This document shows, in pieces, positions 7,670 to 16,743 of a DNA stretch of 64,000 bases. The notes below the pieces were generated by a model. The model ran no database searches and had not been told where the DNA came from. It saw only the letters and a program-made list of their open reading frames with translations. The position numbers and the translations under genes were made by a program. The number at the start of each line of letters is the position of its first letter. The first letter of the stretch is position 1. Source of the stretch: Pseudomonas viridiflava (GTDB taxonomy: Bacteria > Pseudomonadota > Gammaproteobacteria > Pseudomonadales > Pseudomonadaceae); assembly GCF_900583165.1 (NCBI RefSeq), contig NZ_UTKY01000085.1:1-64000 (forward strand). Direction: 5' to 3'.

Positions 7670-8496
7670 TTGAAATTGGTCGCGGTGCAGTTAGCAAAAT
7701 GTCGGCGCAACTCGGTGAGCCGACCGTTCAATACGCGTTTCGCCTGGGCGATGTCGAGGTGCCGGTCAACCCCTTGATCGGCAGCCATATTCGCCTGGAG
7801 TATCTCGGTGCCATCCATTGCAGTCATTGTGGCCGCAAGACCAAGACCAGCTTCAGCCAGGGTTACTGCTACCCGTGCATGACCAAGCTGGCCCAGTGTG
7901 ACCTGTGCATCATGAGCCCCGAGCGTTGCCATTACGACGCCGGTACCTGCCGTGATCCAGGCTGGGGCGAAAAATTCTGCATGACCGACCACGTGGTGTA
8001 CCTGGCCAATTCGTCAGGTATCAAGGTCGGCATCACCCGCGCGACCCAACTGCCCACCCGTTGGCTCGACCAGGGCGCCAGCCAGGCGCTGCCGATCATG
8101 CGCGTGGCCACCCGTCAGCAGTCTGGTTTTGTCGAGGACGTGCTGCGCAGCCAAGTGGCCGACAAGACCAACTGGCGCGCGTTGCTCAAGGGCGATGCGG
8201 CGGCGGTTGACCTCAAGCGAGTACGCGATGAGTTGTTCGCCTCCTGCTCCGAGGGTTTGAACGCATTGCAGGAACGCTTTGGCCTGCAAGCCATCCAACC
8301 GGTTACCGATATCGAACCCATCGAAATCCGCTACCCGGTGGAGCAGTATCCCGCCAAGATCGTCAGCTTCAACCTGGACAAGAACCCGATTGCCGAAGGC
8401 ACGCTGTTGGGGATCAAGGGCCAATACCTGATCTTCGACACCGGCGTTATCAATATTCGCAAGTACACGGCCTACCAGCTCGCCGTGCATCAGTAG
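7666..8496 (+). CDS. DUF2797 family protein with zinc-ribbon and GIY-YIG-like region
   Basis: About 276 residues. A cysteine-rich part has CSHCG, YCYPC, CDLC and further Cys/His, which would fit two zinc sites. It is followed by HVVYLANSSGIKVGITR and RWLDQGA, resembling the N-terminal core of GIY-YIG nucleases, with Tyr, Gly and Arg in comparable order. Function is unknown; a nucleic-acid role is inference. I chose the TTG overlapping the yeaC stop because the stretch it encodes, IEIGRGAVSKMSAQLG, looks like the conserved family N-terminus. The first ATG, 33 bases downstream, would delete half of it. A long upstream frame is a shadow. Confidence 0.82.
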   Translation: MIEIGRGAVSKMSAQLGEPTVQYAFRLGDVEVPVNPLIGSHIRLEYLGAIHCSHCGRKTKTSFSQGYCYPCMTKLAQCDLCIMSPERCHYDAGTCRDPGWGEKFCMTDHVVYLANSSGIKVGITRATQLPTRWLDQGASQALPIMRVATRQQSGFVEDVLRSQVADKTNWRALLKGDAAAVDLKRVRDELFASCSEGLNALQERFGLQAIQPVTDIEPIEIRYPVEQYPAKIVSFNLDKNPIAEGTLLGIKGQYLIFDTGVINIRKYTAYQLAVHQ

Positions 8497-8508
8497 AAGG
8501 ACGAAGAC

Positions 8509-11166
8509 ATGCGCACCGAACAGCCGAAGATGATTTACCTGAAGGACTATCAGGCGCCGGACTACCTGATCGACGAGACGCACCTGACCTTCGAGTTGTT
8601 CGAGGACCACAGCCTGGTCCACGCGCAGCTGGTGATGCGCCGCAACCCGGAGCGCGGCGTTGGGTTGCCGCCGCTGGTGCTGGATGGCCAGCAACTTGAG
8701 CTGTTGAGCGTCAACCTGGCCGATCAGGAACTGACAGACGCTGACTACCAGTTGACCGACAGCCACCTGACGGTGCAACCGAAGAGTGAAATCTTCACCC
8801 TCGACACCACGGTCAAGATCCACCCGGAAACCAACACCGCCCTGGAAGGCCTGTACAAATCCAGCGGCATGTTCTGCACCCAGTGCGAGGCCGAAGGCTT
8901 TCGCAAGATCACCTACTACCTTGATCGCCCAGATGTGATGAGCACGTTCACCACCACGGTGATCGCCGAGCAACACAGCTACCCCGTGCTGCTGTCCAAC
9001 GGCAACCCGATTGCCAGTGGCCCCGGTGAAGATGGCCGTCACTGGGCGACCTGGGAAGACCCGTTCAAGAAACCGGCGTACCTGTTTGCGCTGGTGGCCG
9101 GTGATCTGTGGTGCGTCGAAGACACCTTCACCACCATGACCGACCGCGAAGTCGCGCTGCGCATCTATGTCGAGCCGGAAAACATCGACAAGTGCCAGCA
9201 CGCCATGACCAGCCTGAAAAAATCCATGCGCTGGGACGAAGAAACCTACGGCCGCGAGTACGACCTCGACATCTTCATGATCGTCGCCGTAAACGACTTC
9301 AATATGGGCGCAATGGAGAACAAGGGTCTCAACATCTTCAACTCCAGCGCCGTGCTGGCCCGTGCCGAAACCGCCACCGATGCTGCGCACCAGCGGGTCG
9401 AGGCGATCGTTGCCCACGAATACTTCCATAACTGGTCGGGCAACCGCGTGACCTGCCGCGACTGGTTCCAGCTGTCGCTCAAGGAAGGCTTCACCGTCTA
9501 CCGGGACTCGCAATTTTCTGCGGACATGAACTCGGCCACGGTCAAGCGCATCCAGGACGTGGCGTACCTGCGTACCCACCAGTTCGCCGAAGACGCCGGC
9601 CCGATGGCCCACGCGGTGCGCCCAGACAACTTTATCGAAATCTCCAACTTCTACACCCTGACCGTGTACGAAAAAGGCTCGGAAGTGGTCGGCATGATCC
9701 ACACCCTGCTGGGTGCCGAAGGCTTTCGCAAAGGCAGCGACCTGTATTTCGAGCGCCACGACGGCCAGGCGGTGACCTGCGACGACTTTATCAAGGCCAT
9801 GGAAGACGCCAACGGCGCCGACCTGAGCCAGTTCAAACGCTGGTACAGCCAGGCGGGTACGCCGCGTTTGGCGGTCAGCGAGGCCTACGACGCCGCAGCC
9901 AAGACCTACAGCCTGACCTTCCGCCAGAGCTGCCCGCAAACCCCGGACAAGGTAGAAAAACTGCCGTTCGTGATCCCGGTAGCTTTGGGCCTGCTGGACG
10001 GGCAGGGCGCAGATATTGCCTTGCGCCTGAGCGGTGAGGCCACTGTTGGCGGCACGTCCCGCGTGATCTCGGTCACCGAGGCCGAGCAGACCTTTACCTT
10101 CATCGATATCGCTGAAAAGCCGCTGCCGTCGTTGCTGCGTGGCTTCTCTGCACCGGTCAAGCTGAGCTTCCCGTACAGCCGTGATCAACTGATGTTCCTG
10201 ATGCAGCACGACAGCGACGGCTTCAACCGCTGGGATGCGGGCCAACAGCTGTCGGTGCAGGTGTTGCAGGAGCTGATCGGCCAGCATCAGGCAGGTCAGC
10301 CGCTCAAGCTCGATCAGCGCCTGATCGACGCACTGCGTACGGTGCTCAGCGACGAGACGCTGGACCAGGCCATGGTGGCTGAAATGCTGTCGTTGCCCGG
10401 TGAGGCCTACCTCACCGAAATCAGCGAAGTGGCCGATGTGGATGCGATCCACGCAGCCCGCGAATTTGCTCGCAAGCAACTGGCTGACAATCTGCACGAG
10501 TCGCTGTGGCTGCGTTACCAGGCCAATCGCGAGCTGTCCAAGCAGACGCCGTATGTCGCGGCGGCTGAACACTTTGCCCGGCGCGCCTTGCAGAATATCG
10601 CGCTGTCGTACCTGATGCTCAGCGGCAAGTCTGAAGTGCTGGCGGCAACGCTGGAACAGTTCGACACCAGCGACAACATGACCGAACGCCTCACCGCGCT
10701 CGCCGTGTTGATCAATTCGCCATTCGAGGCCGAAAAAGCCAAGGCGTTGGCGGTGTTTGCCGAAAACTTCAAGGACAACCCGTTGGTCATGGACCAGTGG
10801 TTCAGCGTGCAGGCCGGCAGCACCTTGCCGGGCGGCCTGGAGCGGGTCCAAGCGTTGATGGAGCACCCGGCGTTCAACATCAAGAACCCGAACAAGGTGC
10901 GGGCGCTGATCGGTGCATTTGCCGGGCAGAACCTGATCAACTTCCATGCAGCCGATGGTTCGGGTTACCGCTTCCTGGCAGACCTGGTGATTCAGCTAAA
11001 TGGCTTCAACCCGCAGATCGCTTCACGCCAGTTGGCGCCACTGACCCGCTGGCGCAAATACGACACTGCGCGCCAAGCGTTGATGAAAGCTGAGCTGGAG
11101 CGCATTCGCGGCTCGGGTGAGCTGTCGAGCGATGTGTTTGAGGTGGTCAGCAAGAGCCTCGCGTAA
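8509..11166 (+). CDS. pepN: Aminopeptidase N
   Basis: 885-residue M1-family zinc aminopeptidase that removes N-terminal residues from peptides in the cytoplasm. The substrate-binding GAMEN motif is at 267-271, zinc ligands HEYFH at 303-307, and the third ligand Glu326 lies in LKEG. Length matches the gamma-proteobacterial PepN family. The ATG is preceded by AGAAGGA, 12 bases after the DUF2797 stop. A 977-codon open frame on the opposite strand is a composition shadow. Confidence 0.97.
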   Translation: MRTEQPKMIYLKDYQAPDYLIDETHLTFELFEDHSLVHAQLVMRRNPERGVGLPPLVLDGQQLELLSVNLADQELTDADYQLTDSHLTVQPKSEIFTLDTTVKIHPETNTALEGLYKSSGMFCTQCEAEGFRKITYYLDRPDVMSTFTTTVIAEQHSYPVLLSNGNPIASGPGEDGRHWATWEDPFKKPAYLFALVAGDLWCVEDTFTTMTDREVALRIYVEPENIDKCQHAMTSLKKSMRWDEETYGREYDLDIFMIVAVNDFNMGAMENKGLNIFNSSAVLARAETATDAAHQRVEAIVAHEYFHNWSGNRVTCRDWFQLSLKEGFTVYRDSQFSADMNSATVKRIQDVAYLRTHQFAEDAGPMAHAVRPDNFIEISNFYTLTVYEKGSEVVGMIHTLLGAEGFRKGSDLYFERHDGQAVTCDDFIKAMEDANGADLSQFKRWYSQAGTPRLAVSEAYDAAAKTYSLTFRQSCPQTPDKVEKLPFVIPVALGLLDGQGADIALRLSGEATVGGTSRVISVTEAEQTFTFIDIAEKPLPSLLRGFSAPVKLSFPYSRDQLMFLMQHDSDGFNRWDAGQQLSVQVLQELIGQHQAGQPLKLDQRLIDALRTVLSDETLDQAMVAEMLSLPGEAYLTEISEVADVDAIHAAREFARKQLADNLHESLWLRYQANRELSKQTPYVAAAEHFARRALQNIALSYLMLSGKSEVLAATLEQFDTSDNMTERLTALAVLINSPFEAEKAKALAVFAENFKDNPLVMDQWFSVQAGSTLPGGLERVQALMEHPAFNIKNPNKVRALIGAFAGQNLINFHAADGSGYRFLADLVIQLNGFNPQIASRQLAPLTRWRKYDTARQALMKAELERIRGSGELSSDVFEVVSKSLA

Positions 11167-11171
11167 CGCCG

Positions 11172-12275
11172 ATGGCGTTTGACTCACCGTTGGCGGCCTA
11201 TGAGCATGCCGTTACCCAGTTGGGCTTTGTCACCGATGAAGCCCAATGCCGGGCGGTGCAAGCCCTACAGGCTTGCCATGAAGCGTTGCATCAAGGCCGC
11301 GCTCCGATTGCCGGCGTCTATCTGTGGGGCCCGGTAGGTCGGGGCAAGACCTGGTTGATGGACCAGTTCTACCAAAGCCTGCGGGTGCCTGCACGGCGCC
11401 AGCACTTTCACCACTTCATGGGCTGGGTGCATCAGCGTCTATTTCAGCTCACCGGTACCCATGACCCCTTGCAGGCGCTGGCCAGGGAGTTGAGTCAGGA
11501 AGTGCGCGTGCTGTGCTTCGATGAGCTGTTCGTCAATGACATCGGCGATGCGATCATCCTTGGTCGCCTGTTCCAGGTGATGTTCGAGGAGGGGGTGGTG
11601 ATGGTCAGCACCTCAAACCAACCGCCCGAGCAGTTGTATGCCGATGGCTTCAACCGTGAGCGCTTTTTGCCGGGCATCGCGGCGATCCAGCAATACATGC
11701 AGGTGGTAGCGGTGGATGGCGGTGAGGATCACCGCTTGCACCCTGGCATTGTGACTCAGCGCTATTGGGTCAATCAGCCGGATGCGCTGGCAGGGGTGTT
11801 CGAGCAATTGGCCGAAGGGCAGCCCGTCAGCAGCGGGGCGATCAGCGTTGGCCATCGTTCTATCGTGGCCGTGCAGTCCAGTGACACGGTGCTCTGGTGT
11901 CGGTATGCGGACCTGTGCGAGCAGCCCTTGGCGGCGATGGACTTTATGCTGCTCTGTGATCGTTTCAACGCCATCCTGTTGAGCGAGGTGCCCAGCCTCA
12001 GCGCACAACAACGTCCAGGGCGCATTGCCCGGGGCACTGAGGATGGCGCGCGGCGCGTGGAGGCCGGCGATCGTACATTGCCGGCGTTGTCGGTGCACGA
12101 TGACAGCGTGCGCCGCTTTATCGCATTGGTAGACGAGTGCTACGACCGCAGGGTGCCACTGTACATCGAGGCCAAGGTGCCGTTGGACCAGCTCTACACC
12201 GAGGGCTATTTGGCGTTTCCCTTCCGTCGTACCCTGAGTCGCTTGAGGGAAATGCAGTTGCAGCGCTTCGCATAA
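11172..12275 (+). CDS. AFG1/ZapE-like ATPase
   Basis: 367-residue P-loop ATPase of the AFG1/ZapE family. Walker A is GPVGRGKT (53-60), Walker B VLCFDE (113-118), then a sensor-like VMVSTSNQPP region. ZapE binds FtsZ in E. coli; pseudomonads often carry a second, more divergent copy, and this gene next to pepN looks like such a paralogue. I therefore leave the symbol empty. It begins five bases after pepN, so the two are probably co-transcribed. Confidence 0.85.
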   Translation: MAFDSPLAAYEHAVTQLGFVTDEAQCRAVQALQACHEALHQGRAPIAGVYLWGPVGRGKTWLMDQFYQSLRVPARRQHFHHFMGWVHQRLFQLTGTHDPLQALARELSQEVRVLCFDELFVNDIGDAIILGRLFQVMFEEGVVMVSTSNQPPEQLYADGFNRERFLPGIAAIQQYMQVVAVDGGEDHRLHPGIVTQRYWVNQPDALAGVFEQLAEGQPVSSGAISVGHRSIVAVQSSDTVLWCRYADLCEQPLAAMDFMLLCDRFNAILLSEVPSLSAQQRPGRIARGTEDGARRVEAGDRTLPALSVHDDSVRRFIALVDECYDRRVPLYIEAKVPLDQLYTEGYLAFPFRRTLSRLREMQLQRFA

Positions 12276-12447
12276 GGGCTTTAAGAAAAGTGCGAAAAAT
12301 GCGCGGCTTTCTGCATTTCAGCGGTACAGCCTTCGTGCTTTCGTGCGGATATTTGTAGCTAATCTCCTTCATCAGACGCCAATGGCACGCTTACAATCGT
12401 CCCCCTCAAAGGGAATCGATCCCTTGTAGTCGTGATCGAGGAAGGCA

Positions 12448-12939
12448 ATGGACACCCCAGATATCCTGGTGCTGCAAGCCAGCTATACCAACTCCGTGCA
12501 GGCAGAGGCTATCGGCTACTTGCTCAACCACTACGCCGAAGACCCGATGGGCGGCGGTCACAGCTTGCCCGCTGACCTTTTGGCGCAATTGCCTGCCGAA
12601 TTGGCTAAGCGCGCCCATGCGTTCAGCGTGCTGGCGTTTGTAGGCGGTGAGCCGGCTGGGTTGGTGAATTGCTTTGAAGGGTTTTCTACATTCGCCTGTC
12701 GGCCATTGGTGAACGTGCACGATGTGGTCGTACACCAGGCATTTCGTGGCCTGGGGCTGAGCCAGAAAATGCTGCAGAAAGTCGAAGAGATCGCCCGTCA
12801 GCGGGGTTGTTGCAAAATCACCTTGGAAGTCCTGGAGGGCAACGTTGTTGCTCAGGCGTCATATCGAAAGTTTGGTTTTGATGATTCGATATTCGACCCG
12901 GCCCATGGGCGTATGCTGTTTTGGAGCAAGGCGCTTTAA
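12448..12939 (+). CDS. GNAT family N-acetyltransferase
   Basis: 163-residue acetyltransferase. The acetyl-CoA-binding region reads HDVVVHQAFRGLGLSQKML (about 91-109, with the Q/RxxGxG/A pattern as FRGLGLS), followed by CCKITLEVLEGN and ASYRKFGF, the usual motif B ending. The substrate cannot be inferred. A 172-base gap separates it from the pepN-zapE-like pair; the ATG has a GAGGAAGG site. It faces the minus-strand small secreted protein gene. Confidence 0.88.
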   Translation: MDTPDILVLQASYTNSVQAEAIGYLLNHYAEDPMGGGHSLPADLLAQLPAELAKRAHAFSVLAFVGGEPAGLVNCFEGFSTFACRPLVNVHDVVVHQAFRGLGLSQKMLQKVEEIARQRGCCKITLEVLEGNVVAQASYRKFGFDDSIFDPAHGRMLFWSKAL

Positions 12940-12951
12940 TAAATAACAGGC

Positions 12952-12978
12952 AAATAAAAGGCGCCATGAGATGGCGCC
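12952..12978 (-). terminator. Rho-independent terminator of the small secreted protein gene
   Basis: A perfect 8-bp stem GGCGCCAT/ATGGCGCC with a 3-base loop is followed on the minus strand by TTTTATTTG. It lies 51 bases past the small gene's stop and also sits close behind the GNAT gene. Confidence 0.8.
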
Positions 12979-13029
12979 ACGTTTAACTTAGTTATAAAGC
13001 GCACCATGGAGAAAACCAGTTGCGCTGAT

Positions 13030-13251
13030 TTAGCCTTTGGGTTGTTGCTCGGAGTTGGATTGTTCCACAGTGACATTCTTGACGTCTTTGCCGTCAGCAG
13101 ATGCCGTTTGTTCAGCGGTGCCCTGAGCTGTTTGCTGCATAAAGGTGAAGTTGTCGTAAAACGCTTTCGAACGTTCCGATCCACCTTCTGCGAAGGCGGC
13201 TGCGGAAGTCAGGGTCATCAGGCAGGCAAGCATCAAGGTGGAGCGTTTCAT
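13030..13251 (-). CDS. Small secreted protein of unknown function
   Basis: 73 residues with a clear Sec signal peptide (Lys-Arg, hydrophobic core LMLACLMTLTSAA, AFA cleavage site near residue 21). The mature part is short, polar and Gln/Thr/Ser-rich and starts GGSERSKAFYDNF, a pattern seen in several small Pseudomonas periplasmic proteins. No cysteines or catalytic motif. It has its own terminator and is monocistronic between the GNAT gene and the phosphoethanolamine transferase gene. Confidence 0.75.
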   Translation of the reverse strand: MKRSTLMLACLMTLTSAAAFAEGGSERSKAFYDNFTFMQQTAQGTAEQTASADGKDVKNVTVEQSNSEQQPKG

Positions 13252-13346
13252 GGCAGTGTTCCCATTAAGAATGATAGGTGTCTAATCGCTCCTTGATCAG
13301 AATCATGGGGCGACTATGGCGCTATCTTATTAAGTGGGAGTTAACG

Positions 13347-13393
13347 AAAAGCCGGCCCGACGTTAACAAAGTTGATAACGTCGGCTCGGCTTT
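13347..13393 (-). terminator. Terminator downstream of the phosphoethanolamine transferase gene
   Basis: An 18-base imperfect inverted repeat (AAAGCCGG.. / ..CTCGGCTTT, with one 2x2 internal mismatch) and a 10-base loop lies just beyond the transferase stop and ends on the minus strand in TTTTCG. Confidence 0.7.
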
Positions 13394-13399
13394 AGGTGT

Positions 13400-15148
13400 C
13401 TACGGTTGTTGCATGACGACATTCATCGGGTTGACCGTCTTGGGTTTGATCATGCTGAAATCAATCAGCGGCTTCGACTGACGCAAGTACGGGTTACCGA
13501 TCATCTGCGGGCGTGCCTTGAAGTTGTCACTCACCAAGCTTTTGCTGCGGTCCAGTTCGTTAAAACTCAATCCTGCCAGATCAGCCCAGGTGTGAATCAA
13601 CTGCGAGCTGCTATAGGGCCGCTGCAAATCCTCGGCGAACTTCCAATCGTGACTGTCGCGCCATTTCGGTGAGGCATACGCCATGAATGGGATGGTGTAC
13701 ATCGGCGCTGTCGGTTTGGCTTCGTTGCGCCCCAGGGTGTCATGGCCAGCGGAGTCGTACACGTCTTCACCGTGGTCCGAGAGGTACAGCAAGAAACCGT
13801 TCGGGTCGGTCTTGGCGTAGTCCTTGATCAGGCTCGAGACGACGAAGTCGTTGTAGCGCACCGCGTTGTCGTAGCTGTTGTAGACCGGCAACTGATCGTC
13901 GCTGACCCCCGCTGGTACGCCCTGGCGGTCGGTGAATATGTTGAAGGTTGGCGGGTAGCGGTATTGGTAGCTCATGTGGGTGCCCAGTAGGTGCACCACG
14001 ATGAACTTGCGTTCAGCCGGATCGGCCAGCGCCTTGGAGAACGGCTCCAGCACGTCGCCATCGTATTGGCGGGCGTTTTGGTTGCGGTTGTTGTTCAGGT
14101 ACACCTGCTCGTCAGCCTGTTCCGAAAAGGTCGTGAGCATGGTGTTGCGCTTGGTCATGGTCTGCTGGTTGGTGATCCAGTAAGTCTTGTAGCCGGCCTG
14201 TTTCATTACGCTGACAATCGACGGCGTCTTCAGGTACAGGTCCGGGTTTTCTTCGTCGGCGAACGTGAGAACCTGTTGCAGCGCTTCGATGGTGTAGGGG
14301 CGTGGGGTGATGACGTTATCGAACACCGCCAGTTGGTCGCGCAGCTTGTCCAGTTCCGGTGTGGTATTGCGTGGGTAGCCGTAGAGGCTCATGCGCTGGC
14401 GGTTGGTGGACTCGCCGATCACCAACACCAGTGTCGACGGCTGGCCGGCCATGCTGTCCTTGAGGTTGGTCAGGGGCGGGATCTGGCTCGCGCTGTCGAG
14501 CATGGCTTGCATGTTGTCCAGCTGTTGGGTGTAGCGGTGGTAACCGACGATCATCTGCCAGGGCACTGCCGGTTCGATCCGTGCTTCGAAGCGATCAATG
14601 GCGTCTTCCATCGTGTTGCTGCGGGCGATCTGCTTGACCAGCGGGTAGCCAATGACGGCCACCAGAATAGCGGTGGCGGCGAGTAGCGCCTGGCCACGGG
14701 GCAGATACACCGGGCGTACACGGGTATATAGCAAAATAGCGACAGCGGTGTGGGCAATGAATGCCAGCACGATCCACCAGGCGAAGTACTGGGTGGCGTA
14801 TTCGCCCGCTTCAGAGATGTTCGATTCGAACATGATGAAGATGACGCTTTGGGAAAATTCCTGCTGGTAAATGAAGAAATAACCCAGGCTGGCCATGGAG
14901 CAAGCCCATAGCACCACCCCAATCAAGGCGGTGAGCAAGCGCGTACGGCGCGGGAACATCAGCACCGGGGCCAACCATATCGCGCTCATAAAAAATGCCT
15001 GGCGGAAACCGCTGAAACCGGACGTGCCGCTCAGTTGTATCAGCAGTTGGGGTAAAGCGGAGAAGTACAAAAAAAACAGAAACAGCCAGCCAAGGCCAGC
15101 CCAATAAAAGCCTTTCGCAGACACAGTGCTGCGTTTGAACATCGCCAT
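13400..15148 (-). CDS. Phosphoethanolamine transferase (EptA/CptA family)
   Basis: 582-residue inner-membrane enzyme with five N-terminal membrane segments (first about 200 residues) and a periplasmic sulfatase-fold domain. The catalytic Thr248 lies in GESTNRQRMSLYGYPRNTTP; the later metal-binding signatures LLGTHMSYQYRYP and LSDHGEDVYDS are present. It should move phosphoethanolamine from phosphatidylethanolamine onto LPS. The sequence looks closer to CptA-type (core heptose) than to the MCR/EptA lipid A group, but that is not certain. I chose the ATG with GGAG six bases upstream; an ATG seven codons earlier is possible. No PmrAB-like genes are adjacent. Confidence 0.88.
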   Translation of the reverse strand: MAMFKRSTVSAKGFYWAGLGWLFLFFLYFSALPQLLIQLSGTSGFSGFRQAFFMSAIWLAPVLMFPRRTRLLTALIGVVLWACSMASLGYFFIYQQEFSQSVIFIMFESNISEAGEYATQYFAWWIVLAFIAHTAVAILLYTRVRPVYLPRGQALLAATAILVAVIGYPLVKQIARSNTMEDAIDRFEARIEPAVPWQMIVGYHRYTQQLDNMQAMLDSASQIPPLTNLKDSMAGQPSTLVLVIGESTNRQRMSLYGYPRNTTPELDKLRDQLAVFDNVITPRPYTIEALQQVLTFADEENPDLYLKTPSIVSVMKQAGYKTYWITNQQTMTKRNTMLTTFSEQADEQVYLNNNRNQNARQYDGDVLEPFSKALADPAERKFIVVHLLGTHMSYQYRYPPTFNIFTDRQGVPAGVSDDQLPVYNSYDNAVRYNDFVVSSLIKDYAKTDPNGFLLYLSDHGEDVYDSAGHDTLGRNEAKPTAPMYTIPFMAYASPKWRDSHDWKFAEDLQRPYSSSQLIHTWADLAGLSFNELDRSKSLVSDNFKARPQMIGNPYLRQSKPLIDFSMIKPKTVNPMNVVMQQP

Positions 15149-15309
15149 CCAGCGCTCCAACCCGGTCATTTTTCAGTCGGCGCGCAGGACTGCACGCAAC
15201 AGAGGCCACCCTTGCATGGGGTGGCCCTTGGGGGCGGGAGTATCGGGAGGGGCGTGTGAAAACTTTGTGAGATTTATGTAGCGGTTATCTTACAAAGCGA
15301 TGACAAGGC

Positions 15310-15489
15310 TCAGCAGAGTGCTGGCTGCGCGCCGGATGGCTGATCCAGTTGGGCCTGGATGATGTGCGAGCGTAAGCGCATGACTTCCTGCATCAGTTGT
15401 TCGCGCTCGTCTTTCAACTGGCGCAATTCATCACGACGGATGCTGACGTAGAGGGTCTGTGGAGGACGGGTCATCTGTGCAGTGCTCAT
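15310..15489 (-). CDS. 59-residue coiled-coil-like protein
   Basis: A short ORF read directly from the sequence. It encodes 59 residues beginning MSTAQMTRPP, with a central charged helix RRDELRQLKDEREQLMQEV whose leucines and methionines are spaced in heptads. This looks like a small coiled-coil protein; its function is unknown. The ATG follows GAGGTAAGCA (minus strand). It is divergent from gnd and upstream of the phosphoethanolamine transferase gene. Coding status rests on the clean helix pattern and start context. Confidence 0.6.
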   Translation of the reverse strand: MSTAQMTRPPQTLYVSIRRDELRQLKDEREQLMQEVMRLRSHIIQAQLDQPSGAQPALC

Positions 15490-15759
15490 TGCTTACCTCG
15501 CAAATAGCCGGTGTGTCGCGGTGTGCCAGAACGCTTGAGTCGAGGTTCTCGGCAGCAGTCGGAAGCAATTCTGAATTCTTTTTCGAGACAAGGGAACTTT
15601 TTTATTTTTGAAGGTCGTGTGACTTTCGGTGCCGTGATGGTGAAACGATGGCAACTTTTTGTCATGAAACTACACGGATATGCACCTGACTAACCCTCAT
15701 TAGCCTCATTGCGCTATAAACTATGTCACACATTTTTTTAGTAGTAGGAGCATCAGCAC

Positions 15760-16743
15760 ATGCAACTGGGGATCATCGGACTAGGCCGCATGGGCGGGAA
15801 TATTGCACGGCGCCTGATGCTCAATGGGCATACCACCGTTGTTTACGACCGTAACGAAGCATTTGTCAAAGGCCTGAGCGAAGAGGGCGCCACCGGCGTT
15901 TCCGACCTCAAGGCGTTGGTCGCCGGGCTGCAAAAGCCTCGCGCCGTGTGGGTCATGTTGCCGGCGGGCGACCCCACTGAACACACGATCAATGAGCTGA
16001 GCGAGCTGCTGGAAGACGGTGACGTGATCATCGACGGCGGCAACACCAACTATAAGGATGACGTGCGTCGCGGCAAGGCCCTTGCGGAAAAAGGCCTGCA
16101 CTACGTTGACGTCGGCACTTCCGGTGGCGTCTGGGGCCTGGAGCGCGGCTACTGCATGATGATCGGTGGCGACACCGAGACCGTGCAGCGCCTTGACCCG
16201 ATTTTCAAGACGTTGGCCCCAGGCCTGGGCAACATCCCTCGCACCAAGGACCGCAAAGACAGCGCTGACCCGCGCGCCGAGCAAGGCTATATCCACGCCG
16301 GCCCTGCGGGCTCCGGGCACTTCGTCAAGATGATCCACAACGGCATTGAATACGGGATGATGCAGGCGTTTGCCGAAGGCTTTGACATCCTCAAGACCAA
16401 AAACTCGGACAACCTGCCCGAAGACCAGCGCTTCGACCTGAATGTGGCCGACATCGCCGAAGTCTGGCGCCGTGGCAGCGTGGTTTCGTCCTGGCTGTTG
16501 GACCTGACCGCCGATGCACTGGCCACCGACCCGAAACTCGACGGTTACTCCGGCTCCGTGGCTGACAGTGGTGAAGGCCGCTGGACCATCGAAGCCGCCA
16601 TGGAACAAGCCGTGCCGGTACCGGTGCTGTCCACTTCGCTGTTTGCACGCTTCCGCTCGCGCCAGCAGAGCACCTACGGCGACAAAATGCTCTCTGCCAT
16701 GCGCTTCGGCTTTGGTGGCCACGTGGAGACTTCCAAAAAATGA
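15760..16743 (+). CDS. gnd: 6-phosphogluconate dehydrogenase (decarboxylating)
   Basis: 327-residue short-form 6-phosphogluconate dehydrogenase, producing ribulose 5-phosphate and CO2. It has the N-terminal Rossmann motif GLGRMGG (7-13), the substrate loop GTSGGVWGLERG (119-130) and the catalytic HFVKMIHNGIEYG. The length matches the bacterial GndA/YqeC-like form, often NAD-preferring, rather than the 470-residue classical form. The AGGAG site is 11 bases before ATG. Its stop overlaps the zwf start (ATGA), making one operon for the oxidative pentose phosphate route. Confidence 0.95.
   Translation: MQLGIIGLGRMGGNIARRLMLNGHTTVVYDRNEAFVKGLSEEGATGVSDLKALVAGLQKPRAVWVMLPAGDPTEHTINELSELLEDGDVIIDGGNTNYKDDVRRGKALAEKGLHYVDVGTSGGVWGLERGYCMMIGGDTETVQRLDPIFKTLAPGLGNIPRTKDRKDSADPRAEQGYIHAGPAGSGHFVKMIHNGIEYGMMQAFAEGFDILKTKNSDNLPEDQRFDLNVADIAEVWRRGSVVSSWLLDLTADALATDPKLDGYSGSVADSGEGRWTIEAAMEQAVPVPVLSTSLFARFRSRQQSTYGDKMLSAMRFGFGGHVETSKK

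Noticed and set aside
8014..10947. 977-codon open frame opposite pepN
   Set aside because: It mirrors the whole of pepN in the frame where high-GC third positions avoid stops; the translation is Gln/Val/Arg-rich with no family features.
13278..13481. 67-codon plus-strand ORF with a hydrophobic end
   Set aside because: Overlaps the terminator and 3' end of the phosphoethanolamine transferase gene; the hydrophobic part is antisense to coding sequence.
15511..15693. 60-codon ORF upstream of gnd
   Set aside because: No ribosome-binding site, no protein-like pattern, and it occupies the gnd promoter region.
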